Positions 35,450-43,514 of a stretch of DNA of 64,000 nt are shown here, piece by piece. The stretch spans positions 62,001 to 126,000 of the forward strand of contig NZ_SRXO01000001.1 of NCBI RefSeq assembly GCF_008360935.1, given 5' to 3'. The notes under the pieces are model-generated. The model had not been told where the DNA came from, made no database searches, and saw nothing but the letters and a program-made list of their open reading frames with translations. The DNA comes from Siccirubricoccus phaeus. GTDB lineage: Bacteria; Pseudomonadota; Alphaproteobacteria; Acetobacterales; Acetobacteraceae. Position numbers and translations under genes: made by a program. The stretch's first letter is position 1. Each line of letters begins with the position of its first letter.

Positions 35450-35665
35450 TGCCCTGATTCCGAAGTCCTGCGGACCGCGGAATCGGGACACTAGCTTTTG
35501 TTTTCAGTGGTCTGCTCGTCCGCTGCCTTCGCTGGAAATCCAGCGAAACTCGCGGACAGGACTTAGAGCGGATTCACCTCGCCTGTGCTTGGCAAACCCG
35601 CTCTGGCTTTTCGTTCTGCCACGTTTTCCGGGGCGTCCGGCGATGCCGCCGGACTTGAAAATGCT
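35450..35665. repeat. Palindromic elements downstream of cydC (R9 and R5)
   Basis: AGTGCCCTGATTCCG ... CGGAATCGGGACACTA is a self-complementary element that includes the cydC stop. An AGAGCGGATTCACC ... AACCCGCTCT element follows, with a tail GTCCGGCGATGCCGCCGGAC ending in AAAATGCTC. A copy of the second (R5) lies at 37254-37350. Confidence 0.75.
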
Positions 35666-35716
35666 CTAACCCCCGGGCGCTGCTGGCACGATGCCACGGG
35701 GGCGGAGGCCGTCCCT

Positions 35717-36439
35717 GTGCCCGGACCGCACGGCCAGCCATGGCAGGGCAGGGGCCACGGGGTGGACATTGCCGGCACCGGCAATGCGGCGGCGAATACC
35801 CTGCTCGGCAATGCGGGGGCCAACCTCTTTCGCCGCGGTGCGGGCAACGACACCATCCTGGCCGGCGCGGGCAACGACCTCGCCTTTGGCGAGGCCGGGG
35901 ATGACAGCCTCGGCGGCGGCGAGGGCGCGGACCAGCTCAGCGGCGGCGAAGGGGCCGATCGGCTCGCCGGCGGGGCCGGTGACGACCTGCCGCAGGGCGA
36001 GGCCGGGGAGGACGCGCTCGATGGCGGCGAGGGCGTCCATAGGCTGTTCGGCGGGGAGGGCGCGGACACGCTCGCCGCCGGGGCGGGGCCGGATGCGCTC
36101 CGTGGCGAGGATGGCGATGACCGCCTCTCCGGCGGACCGGATATTGCTTTCGACCTGCTGCTGGGCGGCGCGGGGAATGACACGCCGGACGGGGCCGGCG
36201 GCCTCGGCGAGGCCGGGGCCGATATTTTCCTCTTCCGGCCCGGCAGCGGCACGGTGGTCGGCGATTTCCTCCCCGGCCCGGACCGGCTCTGCCTGGCCGG
36301 CTTCGGCCTGGCCTTCCCGGTGCTGCAGGCGCGTTGGGTCGTGGCGGAGGGCGGCCTCGCCGTCGATCTCGGCGAGGGCGATCCGGTGGTGCTGAGCGGC
36401 GTCGCCGGCCTGTCCCCGGGGGATGTTCTCTTCGCCTGA
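35717..36439 (+). CDS. RTX-type calcium-binding repeat protein
   Basis: About eleven glycine-rich nonapeptides of the hemolysin type are visible, for example GGEGADQLSGG, GAGNDLAFG and GGAGDDLPQG; these bind Ca2+ and form a parallel beta-roll outside the cell. The C-terminus (GADIFLFRPGSGTVVGDFLPG, then VVLSGVAGLSPGDVLFA) resembles RTX secretion tails that are exported by type I systems. A GTG at 35717 with GGAGG eight bases before is the likeliest start (240 aa); an ATG at 35585 is in frame, but its first 27 residues fall in the R5 repeat. No type I secretion genes are near. It could be the 3' remnant of a larger adhesin. Confidence 0.7.
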   Translation: MPGPHGQPWQGRGHGVDIAGTGNAAANTLLGNAGANLFRRGAGNDTILAGAGNDLAFGEAGDDSLGGGEGADQLSGGEGADRLAGGAGDDLPQGEAGEDALDGGEGVHRLFGGEGADTLAAGAGPDALRGEDGDDRLSGGPDIAFDLLLGGAGNDTPDGAGGLGEAGADIFLFRPGSGTVVGDFLPGPDRLCLAGFGLAFPVLQARWVVAEGGLAVDLGEGDPVVLSGVAGLSPGDVLFA

Positions 36440-36510
36440 GCCGCGCTACAGCCCGGGGCGCCGGCCGGGGCGGCGCATGGGCGGCAGGACGCAGCAGGGA
36501 GGATCGGGGG

Positions 36511-36876
36511 ATGGGCATTCGGCGGATCGGCGAGGAAGCGCGGCTTTCCGGCGCGGTGGTGCAGGGCGGGCTGGTGTACCTGGCCGGCCAGGTGGCGGAT
36601 GACGCGACGCTGGATACGGAGGGCCAGACCGCCGACATCCTTGCCCAGATCGATGCCCTGCTGGCCGAGGCCGGCACCGACAAGACCCGGCTGCTGAGCG
36701 TGACCGTGGTGCTGCGGGACATCGCCGAGGCGCCCGCCATGAACCGCGCCTGGGACCGCTGGCTGGACCCGCGCGCCAAGCCCGCCCGCATGACCATCCA
36801 GGCGCCGCTGGTGGATCCTGCCTGGCGGGTGGAGATCACGGGGGTTGCGGCCTTGCCGGAGGCCGCGGCGGGGTGA
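36511..36876 (+). CDS. RidA family protein (YjgF/YER057c/UK114)
   Basis: This 121-residue protein carries RLSGAVVQGGLVYLAGQVADD, the family opening, then TADILAQIDALLAEAGTDKTRLLSVTVVLRDI and the end VDPAWRVEITGVAAL. Canonical RidA hydrolyses reactive enamines/imines released by PLP enzymes. The C-terminal region lacks the typical RxxV arginine context with a clear catalytic Arg, and the short Rid1-3-type pattern here suggests an Rid subfamily of uncertain activity. AGGGAGGATCGGGGG lies before the ATG. It lies 71 nt after the RTX gene on the same strand. Confidence 0.88.
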   Translation: MGIRRIGEEARLSGAVVQGGLVYLAGQVADDATLDTEGQTADILAQIDALLAEAGTDKTRLLSVTVVLRDIAEAPAMNRAWDRWLDPRAKPARMTIQAPLVDPAWRVEITGVAALPEAAAG

Positions 36877-37403
36877 CCGGGCAGCGCCCGCACCGCCCGC
36901 CGGCGGGCTTCGCCGCGGCCACAGGGCCGATGCCGTCGGTGGCGGGCGGCGATGGCAGCTTCCCCCTGGTGGGGCTCGGCGGCGCTGCCGCTGCGGCGGG
37001 GGCACTCTGCCGGCCGTTCCCGCATGGGCCGCAATTCGCCTTCGGCGCCGCCAATGGCCCGGCGGCCAGGGAATGAGGCGGCCGGCGCCGGGGTGCGAAG
37101 CGTGAGGGCCGCTCCCGCCGCGCCGGCGCCGCAATGGCGCCGGGCTTCCCATCTTTCCACCAGGCCATGGGCGCGGTTCCGCCGCAATCCGGGGCGAGGA
37201 TCGGTGTCCTGCCACTCCCGGCGCTGGTTTTGCCGCAACGGGAGCGGGCAGCTAGAGCGGTTTCCTCGCCTGCGCCCGGCGAACCCGCTCTGGCCCTTTG
37301 TCTGGTCGCATTTTCCGGGTCGTCCGGCGATGCCCCCGGATCTGAGAATGCTCCAGGCCACTGAAAACCAGGATGCGGGCAGGCCCGCGAGGCAGAAGAG
37401 GCT
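36877..37403. other. 527-bp gap with an R5 repeat, no supported gene
   Basis: A GTG at 36873 opens a 67-codon Pro/Gly/Ala-rich frame overlapping the RidA stop; it looks compositional. An R5 element (AGAGCGGTTTCC ... AACCCGCTCT, then TCGTCCGGCGATGCCCCCGGA and GAATGCTC) lies at 37254-37350 and parallels 35564-35665. Nothing else was recognised. Confidence 0.55.
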
Positions 37404-37406
37404 GTG

Positions 37407-38408
37407 ATGACCGAGGCTGAACGGGCCGCCTTCTGGCGGGGCAAGCGGGTGCTGGTGACGGGCGGGGCCGGGTTCCTCGGCAGCGCCCTCTGCCACGCCC
37501 TGGCCGCGCTCGGCGCCCGCACCACCGCGCTGGACGTGATGAACCCGGATGGCGGCGCCAATATCGCCAATCTGGAAGGCGCCTCCGTCCTGCTGGTGCG
37601 CGGCGATATCCGCGACGTGGAGCTGCATTCGCTCTGCCAGGAAGTGGACGTGCTGTTCAACATGGCGGCGCAGACCAGCCATATGGGCGGGCAGAAGGAC
37701 CCGGTGGCGGACATCGCCATCAATGCCGTCGCCCAGGTGCGGCTGATCGGCGTGATGCGGGAGGCGGCGCCGCAGGCGACCGTGGTGCATGCCTCTACGC
37801 GGCAGTTCTATGGCCGGCCCATCTCCCTGCCCGTCGATGAATTCCACCCGGTGAACCCGCCGGATGCCAATGGCGTCTCCAAATGGGCCGGCGAGCAGTA
37901 CTGGCTGCTGGAGCAGCGGGTGCTGAAGCGCCCCGTCGTCTCCCTCCGCCTGACGAACTGCTATGGTCCGCGCCTGCGCATCCGCGATGCCCGCCAGACC
38001 TTCCTCGGCATCTGGATCCGCCAGGTGCTGAAGGACGAGCCCTTCGAGGTCTGGGGCGGCGAGCAGCTCCGCGACCTGACCTATGTGGACGACGTGGTGC
38101 GCGCCTTCCTGCTGGCCGCCGAGGCCGCGCCGCAGCCGGGGGTGGCGGGGCGCGTCTTCAACCTCGGCGGGTCCCCGCCCGCCTCGCTGCTGGACCTCGC
38201 GCAGCGGCTGATCGCGGCCAATGACGGCCAGGGTCACTACAGCGTGAAGGAATTCCCGGCCGATCGCGCGCCGATCGACATCGGCAGCTACCATGCCGAT
38301 GACCACGCCTTCCGCGCCGCCACCGGCTGGGCGCCGCTGGTCGGGCTGGATGAGGGGCTGCGCCGCTCGCTCGACTGGTACCGCACCCGCCTGGCCGATT
38401 ACACGTGA
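37407..38408 (+). CDS. NAD-dependent epimerase/dehydratase (nucleotide-sugar type)
   Basis: This 333-residue extended short-chain dehydrogenase has NAD-binding VLVTGGAGFLGSALCHAL near the N-terminus, RGDIRD, and VFNLGGSPPASLLDLAQ plus DIGSYHADDHAFRAATGW in the sugar-nucleotide domain. The active-site segment reads NPPDANGVSKWAGEQ: the lysine is present but the usual tyrosine four residues before it is asparagine. A GTG three bases earlier (37404) is an alternative start. The DegT aminotransferase starts 4 nt after its stop, so together they probably make an amino-sugar nucleotide for glycan or protein glycosylation. Confidence 0.9.
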   Translation: MTEAERAAFWRGKRVLVTGGAGFLGSALCHALAALGARTTALDVMNPDGGANIANLEGASVLLVRGDIRDVELHSLCQEVDVLFNMAAQTSHMGGQKDPVADIAINAVAQVRLIGVMREAAPQATVVHASTRQFYGRPISLPVDEFHPVNPPDANGVSKWAGEQYWLLEQRVLKRPVVSLRLTNCYGPRLRIRDARQTFLGIWIRQVLKDEPFEVWGGEQLRDLTYVDDVVRAFLLAAEAAPQPGVAGRVFNLGGSPPASLLDLAQRLIAANDGQGHYSVKEFPADRAPIDIGSYHADDHAFRAATGWAPLVGLDEGLRRSLDWYRTRLADYT

Positions 38409-38412
38409 GGGG

Positions 38413-39549
38413 ATGATGGACCCGCTTCCGCTGATTCCGCAGGCCAATCCCGGCGCCGGCTACCAGGCGCAGAAGGCCGAGATCGACGCCGCCATCGCCC
38501 GGGCCCTCGGCTCCGGCTGGTACATCCTGGGCAAGGAGGGCGAGGCCTTCGAGCGGGAATTCGCCGCCTGGCTCGGCACCACCCGCGCGGTGGGCTGCGC
38601 CAACGGCACGGATGCGCTGGCGCTGATCCTGCGCGGCATGGGCATCGGCGAGGGCTCGACGGTCGCCACCGTCTCCCACACCGCGGTCGCGACCGTGGCG
38701 GCCATCGAAATGGCCGGGGCGACGCCGCTGCTGCTGGACATCGACCCCGACACCTACACCATGGACCCGGACGAGCTGGCCGCGGTGCTGGAGGACCCGC
38801 CGCCCGGCCTGCCGCCGGTCCGTGCCGCCATCGCCGTGCATCTCTACGGCCAGGCCTGCGACCTGGGCCCGATGCTGGAAGCCTGCAGCCGCGCCGGCGT
38901 CGCCCTCATCGAGGATTGCGCCCAGGCGCATGGCGCGACGCTGCACGGCCGCAAGCTCGGCACGCTGGGCGCAGCGGCCGCCTTCTCGCTCTACCCCACC
39001 AAGAATCTCGGCGCGCTGGGCGATGGCGGCGTGCTGGCGACGGAGGATTTCGAGCTGGCGGACCGCATCGCCGCCATCCGCCAGTACGGGTGGAAGGAGC
39101 GCTACATCTCCGCCATGGTCGGGGTGAATTCCCGGCTGGATGAGGTGCAGGCGGCGATCCTCAGGGTGAAGCTGACGGCGCTGGATGCCGGCAATGCGAA
39201 ACGGCGGGAGATCGCTGCGCGCTACGATGCGGCGCTGGCGGGCGGGCCCGTCGCGCCGCCGGAACGCCGGGCCGGGGCGGAGCATGTGTTTCACCAATAC
39301 GTGCTGCGCAGCCCGGAACGCGCGGCGCTGATGGCGGCGCTGAAGGCGCAGGGCATCGGCACCGGCATCCACTACCCGGCGCCGGTGCATCTGCAGCCCG
39401 CCTATGAAGGCCGCGTCGCGCTCGGGCCGGCAGGCTGCGCGGAGACGGCGCGGGCGGCGCAGGAGGTGTTCAGCCTGCCGATGTATCCGGAGCTGACGGA
39501 GGAACAGATCGAGCGGGTTTGCGCGGCTCTTGCAACGCTCGGGCGGTGA
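38413..39549 (+). CDS. DegT/DnrJ/EryC1/StrS family aminotransferase
   Basis: This 378-residue PLP enzyme would transfer an amino group to a keto-sugar nucleotide. GCANGTDALALILRGMGIG (cofactor cup), AVHLYGQACDLGPMLE, LIEDCAQAHGATLHGRKLGTLG and SLYPTKNLGALGDGGVL with the Schiff-base lysine are all in place, as is YISAMVGVNSRLDEVQAAIL. Two adjacent ATGs (38413, 38416) are possible starts after GAGGGG. It is coupled to the epimerase upstream. Products of such pairs feed O-antigen, capsule or flagellin glycans; the GT41 enzymes elsewhere in the window are possible consumers. Confidence 0.93.
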   Translation: MMDPLPLIPQANPGAGYQAQKAEIDAAIARALGSGWYILGKEGEAFEREFAAWLGTTRAVGCANGTDALALILRGMGIGEGSTVATVSHTAVATVAAIEMAGATPLLLDIDPDTYTMDPDELAAVLEDPPPGLPPVRAAIAVHLYGQACDLGPMLEACSRAGVALIEDCAQAHGATLHGRKLGTLGAAAAFSLYPTKNLGALGDGGVLATEDFELADRIAAIRQYGWKERYISAMVGVNSRLDEVQAAILRVKLTALDAGNAKRREIAARYDAALAGGPVAPPERRAGAEHVFHQYVLRSPERAALMAALKAQGIGTGIHYPAPVHLQPAYEGRVALGPAGCAETARAAQEVFSLPMYPELTEEQIERVCAALATLGR

Positions 39550-39551
39550 CG

Positions 39552-39590
39552 GGGGCTCTGGTTGCGGCAGTGCCGCAACCCCGAAGCCCC
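39552..39590. terminator. Hairpin between convergent aminotransferase and receptor genes
   Basis: GGTTGCGGCA-G-TGCCGCAACC (39560-39580) is a perfect stem with outer GGGGCT/AGCCCC pairing that extends it to 39552-39590. It lacks a T-tract. The inner module is shared with R1 and R2 repeats. Confidence 0.6.
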
Positions 39591-39670
39591 TACTCGCCAG
39601 GCCCCATCGCTCACGGAGGAAGGAGAGTGGGAGGTATGGGGGCGAGAATTCTCTCTCTCCCCCCGGGAGC

Positions 39671-40927
39671 TCAGCTCCGCACCAACGGGCATCCGCCAGC
39701 GCTCATCGGCCGGAAGGCTTCCTCCGGCGGCACCGTCGCCAGCAGCTTCAGCACGTCGTATTTGCCGCTGCTCTCGCCCGGCGCCTTCACCTGCATCAGG
39801 TAGGCGGGGTGCAGCTTGCGGCCGTCCTCGCGGATGCGGCCCGGGCCGAAGCAGTCGTCATCGGTCGGGATTGCCTTCATGCGCGCGATGGTCGCCGCGC
39901 CATCCGCCTTCGCCGCCGCGACGCCCAGCTCTGCGACCGCCTTCAGGTAGTGCAGCGTCTGGGCGTAGATCCCGGCATTGGCCATGTTCGGCCAGAACTC
40001 CGGCGTCTTCGGCCGTACCCTGGCGTTGAAGGCACGCGTGCGGTCGTTCAGGTCCCAGTAATAGGCCTGGGTGGTCATCAGCCCCTGCGCGATCGGCAGG
40101 CCCAGCATCCGCACATCGGTGTCGTAGGTCAGCAGGCTGACGATGGTCATGCTGCGGTTCAGCCCGAATTCGCGCGCCTGCTTGATGCAGTTCTGCAAAT
40201 CGGCCCCGGCATTGCCCAGCGCCAGCACCTTGGCGCCCGAGGCCTGGGCGCGCAGCAGCAGCGAGGAGAAGTCGGTCGTGGTCGGGAAGGGGTAGTAGGT
40301 GGTGCCGAGCACCTTGCCGCCATTCGCCTCGACGACCCCGGCGGCATCCTTCACCAGCTGCTGGCCGAAGGAATAATCGGCCGCAACGAAGAACCAGGTG
40401 GTGCCGCCGCGCTTGACCACGGCCGATCCGCTGGAACTCGCCAGCATGTAGGTGTCCCAGGACCAGTGGACGTGGTTGGGCGAGCATTGCCGGCCGGTCA
40501 GCTCCGTGGTGCCGGGGCCGGACAGCAGCAGCGCCTTGTTCTTCTCCCGCGCGACCGAGGCGACCGCGAGCGAGGTGGCCGAGGTGTTGACGTCGAGCAG
40601 CGCGTCCACGCCCTCCCGGTCGAACCATTGCCGGGCGATGGTGACGGCATTGTCCGCCTTGTCGAAATGCTGGGCGAACAGGATCTCCACATCCCAGCCG
40701 CGGCCGGCGACGTCGAAATCCTCCAGCGCCTGCTGGGCGCAGGGCAGGGTGGGCCGGTTCAGGTCGGCATAGGGGCCGGCGAGGTCGGAAATGATGCCGA
40801 GCTTCAGCTTCGGGCGGGAGTTGCCGCCACCGGCCTGGGCGTAGGCCCGTCCGATGCTGCCGCCCGCCGCTGCACCGACGGCGGCTGACAGGGAAGCAGC
40901 GAGGGCCTGGCGCCTGGTGAGGGCCAT
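39671..40927 (-). CDS. ABC transporter substrate-binding protein (branched-chain amino acid/urea/amide type)
   Basis: This 418-residue periplasmic receptor of the LivK type has twin-arginine-like signal peptide TRRQALAASLSAAVGAAAGGSIGRAYA. The mature part starts KLKLGIISDLAGPYADLNRPT, and DVNTSATSLAVASVAREKNKALLLSGPGTTELTG and WFFVAADYSFGQQLVKDAAGVVEANGGKVLG follow the family's two-lobed fold. CGGAGGAAAC precedes the ATG. No permease or ATPase genes are adjacent, so it either serves a distant Liv system or acts alone. The ligand is unknown. It is divergent from the TauD-type dioxygenase with a 300-nt gap. Confidence 0.92.
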   Translation of the reverse strand: MALTRRQALAASLSAAVGAAAGGSIGRAYAQAGGGNSRPKLKLGIISDLAGPYADLNRPTLPCAQQALEDFDVAGRGWDVEILFAQHFDKADNAVTIARQWFDREGVDALLDVNTSATSLAVASVAREKNKALLLSGPGTTELTGRQCSPNHVHWSWDTYMLASSSGSAVVKRGGTTWFFVAADYSFGQQLVKDAAGVVEANGGKVLGTTYYPFPTTTDFSSLLLRAQASGAKVLALGNAGADLQNCIKQAREFGLNRSMTIVSLLTYDTDVRMLGLPIAQGLMTTQAYYWDLNDRTRAFNARVRPKTPEFWPNMANAGIYAQTLHYLKAVAELGVAAAKADGAATIARMKAIPTDDDCFGPGRIREDGRKLHPAYLMQVKAPGESSGKYDVLKLLATVPPEEAFRPMSAGGCPLVRS

Positions 40928-41227
40928 GGATGTTTCCTCCGGAGTTATTGATTAGCCAGGCAATTACACCGGCAGAACAGGCTGCGGCAAGCCGTGGCGC
41001 GTATCCGGTCGCGGCGTCCCGCCGGCCGGCAGGTCCATGCCGGGGCAACGCCGCAACGGTCGGCGGGCCGCGCCGATACCCGGACGCGCTTCGTACCGCC
41101 TGCCCGGAAGCCGATGGCGCGCATCGCCACGCCGGTTAGCCAGCCGGCGGCGAGCAGGCCGGTCGGATATTGCTCTGGCATCTCCGCGGCAAGCCGGGCC
41201 AAAATCCGGAACCCGGAGGAAACCCCA
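40928..41227. other. 300-bp divergent gap between receptor and dioxygenase
   Basis: A relatively AT-rich patch (TTATTGATTAGCCAGGCAATTACA, 40946-40969) near the receptor start looks promoter-like for that gene, and CGGAGGAAAC is its ribosome-binding site. GGAGGAAACCCCA precedes the dioxygenase ATG. No operator-like palindrome was recognised. Confidence 0.45.
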
Positions 41228-42115
41228 ATGACCCTTGCAATTAACCCCATCAACCCCGCACGCCCGGACTTCGTCGGAGAGGTCTCCGGCGTCGATCTGC
41301 GCCAGGGCATCACCGCCGCCGAGGCCGTGGCGATCGAGGCGGGCATGGACCGCTTCGGCGTGCTGGTCTTCCACGACCAGGACATCGACGACCAGCAGCA
41401 GCTCGCCTTCAGCCGGCATTTCGGCCCGCTGGAAACCGCCACCGGCGATATCGTGCAGGGCGAGGCACGCCGCCTCCCCGTGGAGGTGAACGACATCTCC
41501 AACCTGGAGCGCAGCGGCAAGGTGATGGCGCGCGACGACCGCAAGCGGCTGTTCAGCCTGGGCAACATGCTCTGGCATTCCGACAGCAGCTTCAAGCCGA
41601 CGCCGGCGAAGTATTCCCTGCTCTCCGCGCGCGTCGTCCCCGGCAGCGGCGGCAACACCGAATTTGCCGATATGCGCGCCGCCTGGGACGCGCTGGACGC
41701 CGAGACCAAGGCGCTGGTGCGCGACCTGGTCACGGAACACAGCCAGCTCTTCTCCCGCGGCATCCTCGGCTTCACCGATTTCACCCCGGAAGAGGTGGCG
41801 AAATGGCAGCCCGTGCCGCAGCGCCTGGTGCGGCGGCATCCGCGCACCGGGCGGCTGTCGCTCTTCCTCTCCGCCCATGCCGGCGCGATTCAGGGCTGGC
41901 CGGTGCCGGAAGCCCGCGCCCTGCTGCGCGACCTGACGGAGCATGCGACGCAGCGCGAATTCGTCCATGCGCATGTCTGGCGGCCGCATGACCTGGTGGT
42001 GTGGGACAACCGCGTCACCATGCACCGCGCCCGCCGCTACGACGCGACCCAGGTGCGCGACCTGCACCGCACGACCGTCGCGGACGTCGCGCCGACGCTG
42101 GAGCAGGCGGCCTGA
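41228..42115 (+). CDS. TauD/TfdA family Fe(II)/2-oxoglutarate dioxygenase
   Basis: This 295-residue dioxygenase couples 2-oxoglutarate decarboxylation to hydroxylation of an organic substrate, as in taurine or 2,4-D breakdown. The facial triad is visible: HSD in GNMLWHSDSSFKPTPA (about residues 115-130) and the distal His in LVVWDNRVTMHRARRYD, with Arg residues for the 2-oxoglutarate carboxylate just after. LVFHDQDIDDQQQLAFSRHFG is the N-terminal family segment. GGAGGAAAC precedes the ATG. Neighbours (receptor, SDR) suggest uptake and oxidation of a small organic acid; the substrate is not deducible. Confidence 0.92.
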   Translation: MTLAINPINPARPDFVGEVSGVDLRQGITAAEAVAIEAGMDRFGVLVFHDQDIDDQQQLAFSRHFGPLETATGDIVQGEARRLPVEVNDISNLERSGKVMARDDRKRLFSLGNMLWHSDSSFKPTPAKYSLLSARVVPGSGGNTEFADMRAAWDALDAETKALVRDLVTEHSQLFSRGILGFTDFTPEEVAKWQPVPQRLVRRHPRTGRLSLFLSAHAGAIQGWPVPEARALLRDLTEHATQREFVHAHVWRPHDLVVWDNRVTMHRARRYDATQVRDLHRTTVADVAPTLEQAA

Positions 42116-42442
42116 TCGCAGGTGGTCGCCGGGGCGCAGCTCCGCCGCGGCGCGCTGCTGCCGGGCCATGCAACCTGCGCCGCGCCATCTGCGGCGGATG
42201 GCGCGCCGCAGCCGGGGCGTGCGTGCGGGCGCGGCCTGCCGCGGACGCCGCCGCCGCTGATGCCGGCCGCATGGTGGCAGCGGGGGTTGCAGCCGGGCCT
42301 GCCCCGCTGCGCCACGGCTTCGCCACGCCACCGGAGGCGAATGCCGCGCCGAAACCGTGCAGCCCGCACGGCAACCGACGTTCCGTCCGGGCGCGCCTCC
42401 AGCGCGCTCGACACCGTCGAGCGCACCTCAGGCCCACGCCGT

Positions 42443-42524
42443 GGTGCCGTTTGCGAGTCGAGGGTGCGGCTTCGCCGCACCGCGCGAAGCGCGGCTACTA
42501 CGCCCCTGACTCGCAAACGGCACC
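42443..42524. repeat. 82-bp element with perfect 17-bp terminal inverted repeats
   Basis: GGTGCCGTTTGCGAGTC (42443-42459) is exactly complementary to GACTCGCAAACGGCACC (42508-42524). Inside are GTGCGGC-TTC-GCCGCAC and CGCGC-GAA-GCGCG hairpins. It lies in the 480-bp gap between convergent dioxygenase and SDR genes; the remainder of the gap (42116-42442) shows no supported gene. Confidence 0.85.
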
Positions 42525-42595
42525 ATGGCCCAGGCGATAGATCGCCTCGACGCCGTCGAAGGCACGGAATTGCACCTTCTTCCACCGGCACCTGC

Positions 42596-43360
42596 TCAGT
42601 GGATCGAGTATCCGCCGTCGATCAGCAGGTCATGCCCCTGGATGAAGCCGGTCTCGCAGGTGGCCAGGAAGGCAACCGCCTCGGCCACCTCCTCCGGCTG
42701 TCCGAACCGCCCCGCCGGCACGCGGGCGGTCATCAGCTCCGTCCGCCCCGGCACCCGGCCATAGCTCTCGATATTGTACTGCGTGGCGATCGGGCCGGGG
42801 CTGACGGAGTTCACCACGATCCCCTCCTTCGCCAGCTCGAAGGCCATGTTGCGCGTCAGTTGCAGCAGCGCCGCCTTGGCCGCGCCATAGAGCGCGTTCT
42901 CCTCCGCCGCCACCCGCCCCATCTGGCTGGCGATATGGATGATGCGCCCGCCGCCCTGCCGCCGCATCGCCGGCAGCGCTGCCTGGCTGGCGAAGAAGGC
43001 GGCTTCCAGGTCGACGGCCATCAGCATGCGGAACTCGCCCCTGGTGAAGCTGCCGAAGGGCTTGCGGCAACGGATGCCGGCATTGTTCACCAGCACGTCC
43101 AGCCGGCCGAAGCGCGCCAGCGCCGCCGCCACCATCGCCTCCGCCGCGCCTTCCTTCGCCAGGTCGAAGATCGCCTCCGCCGCGTCCGGCGCGCCGGCGG
43201 TGCGGCAGGCGGTGGCGGCCTCGGCCAGCTCCTCCGCCGTGCCCTCCGCCGCCAGGAACAGTGCGAAGCCGCGCACCGCCAGCGCCAGCGCGATGGCATG
43301 GCCGATGCCACGCGAGGCGCCGGTGACGAGCGCGACCTTCAGGGCAGTGGACTCGGACAT
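42596..43360 (-). CDS. SDR family NAD(P)-dependent oxidoreductase
   Basis: This 254-residue classical short-chain dehydrogenase has cofactor loop VTGASRGIGHAIALAL near the N-terminus, NNAG in LDVLVNNAGIRCRKPF, the catalytic Ser in IIHIASQMG, Tyr-x3-Lys in NALYGAAKAALLQLTRNMAFEL, and SPGPIATQYN. GFIQGHDLLIDGGYSIH closes the protein. Of two ATGs, 43360 is chosen because GGAGG lies about eight bases before it. It would oxidise or reduce an alcohol/keto group, and a 3-ketoacyl-ACP-reductase-like or sugar dehydrogenase role fits equally. The gene is convergent with the dioxygenase. Confidence 0.93.
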   Translation of the reverse strand: MSESTALKVALVTGASRGIGHAIALALAVRGFALFLAAEGTAEELAEAATACRTAGAPDAAEAIFDLAKEGAAEAMVAAALARFGRLDVLVNNAGIRCRKPFGSFTRGEFRMLMAVDLEAAFFASQAALPAMRRQGGGRIIHIASQMGRVAAEENALYGAAKAALLQLTRNMAFELAKEGIVVNSVSPGPIATQYNIESYGRVPGRTELMTARVPAGRFGQPEEVAEAVAFLATCETGFIQGHDLLIDGGYSIH

Positions 43361-43399
43361 GGTGGCAGCCTCCATCGGAAGGCCGCCAGTCTAGGCGGA

Positions 43400-43510
43400 A
43401 TGCAGCCGGCCCCGTCGAACCGTCGCGCGCGAAACTCGGACCGGGGTCCGGGGACCGGTCCGGTCCCCGGTGGGGATCGAACGCATGCGTTCGATGGGGC
43501 AAAGCCCCCG
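43400..43510. repeat. R2 intergenic repeat between SDR and COG4091 genes
   Basis: Contains GAAACTCGGACCGGGGTCC, CCGGGGACCGGTCCGGTCCCCGG, the perfect palindrome TCGAACGCATGCGTTCGA (43478-43495) and GGGGC-AAA-GCCCC, which ends just before the upstream gene's stop. Confidence 0.85.
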
Positions 43511-43514
43511 ATCG

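Noticed and set aside
36873-37076. A 67-aa gene starting in a GTGA overlap with the RidA gene
   Set aside because: It is Pro/Ala/Gly-rich, has no ribosome-binding site beyond the RidA coding sequence and no conserved feature; judged compositional.
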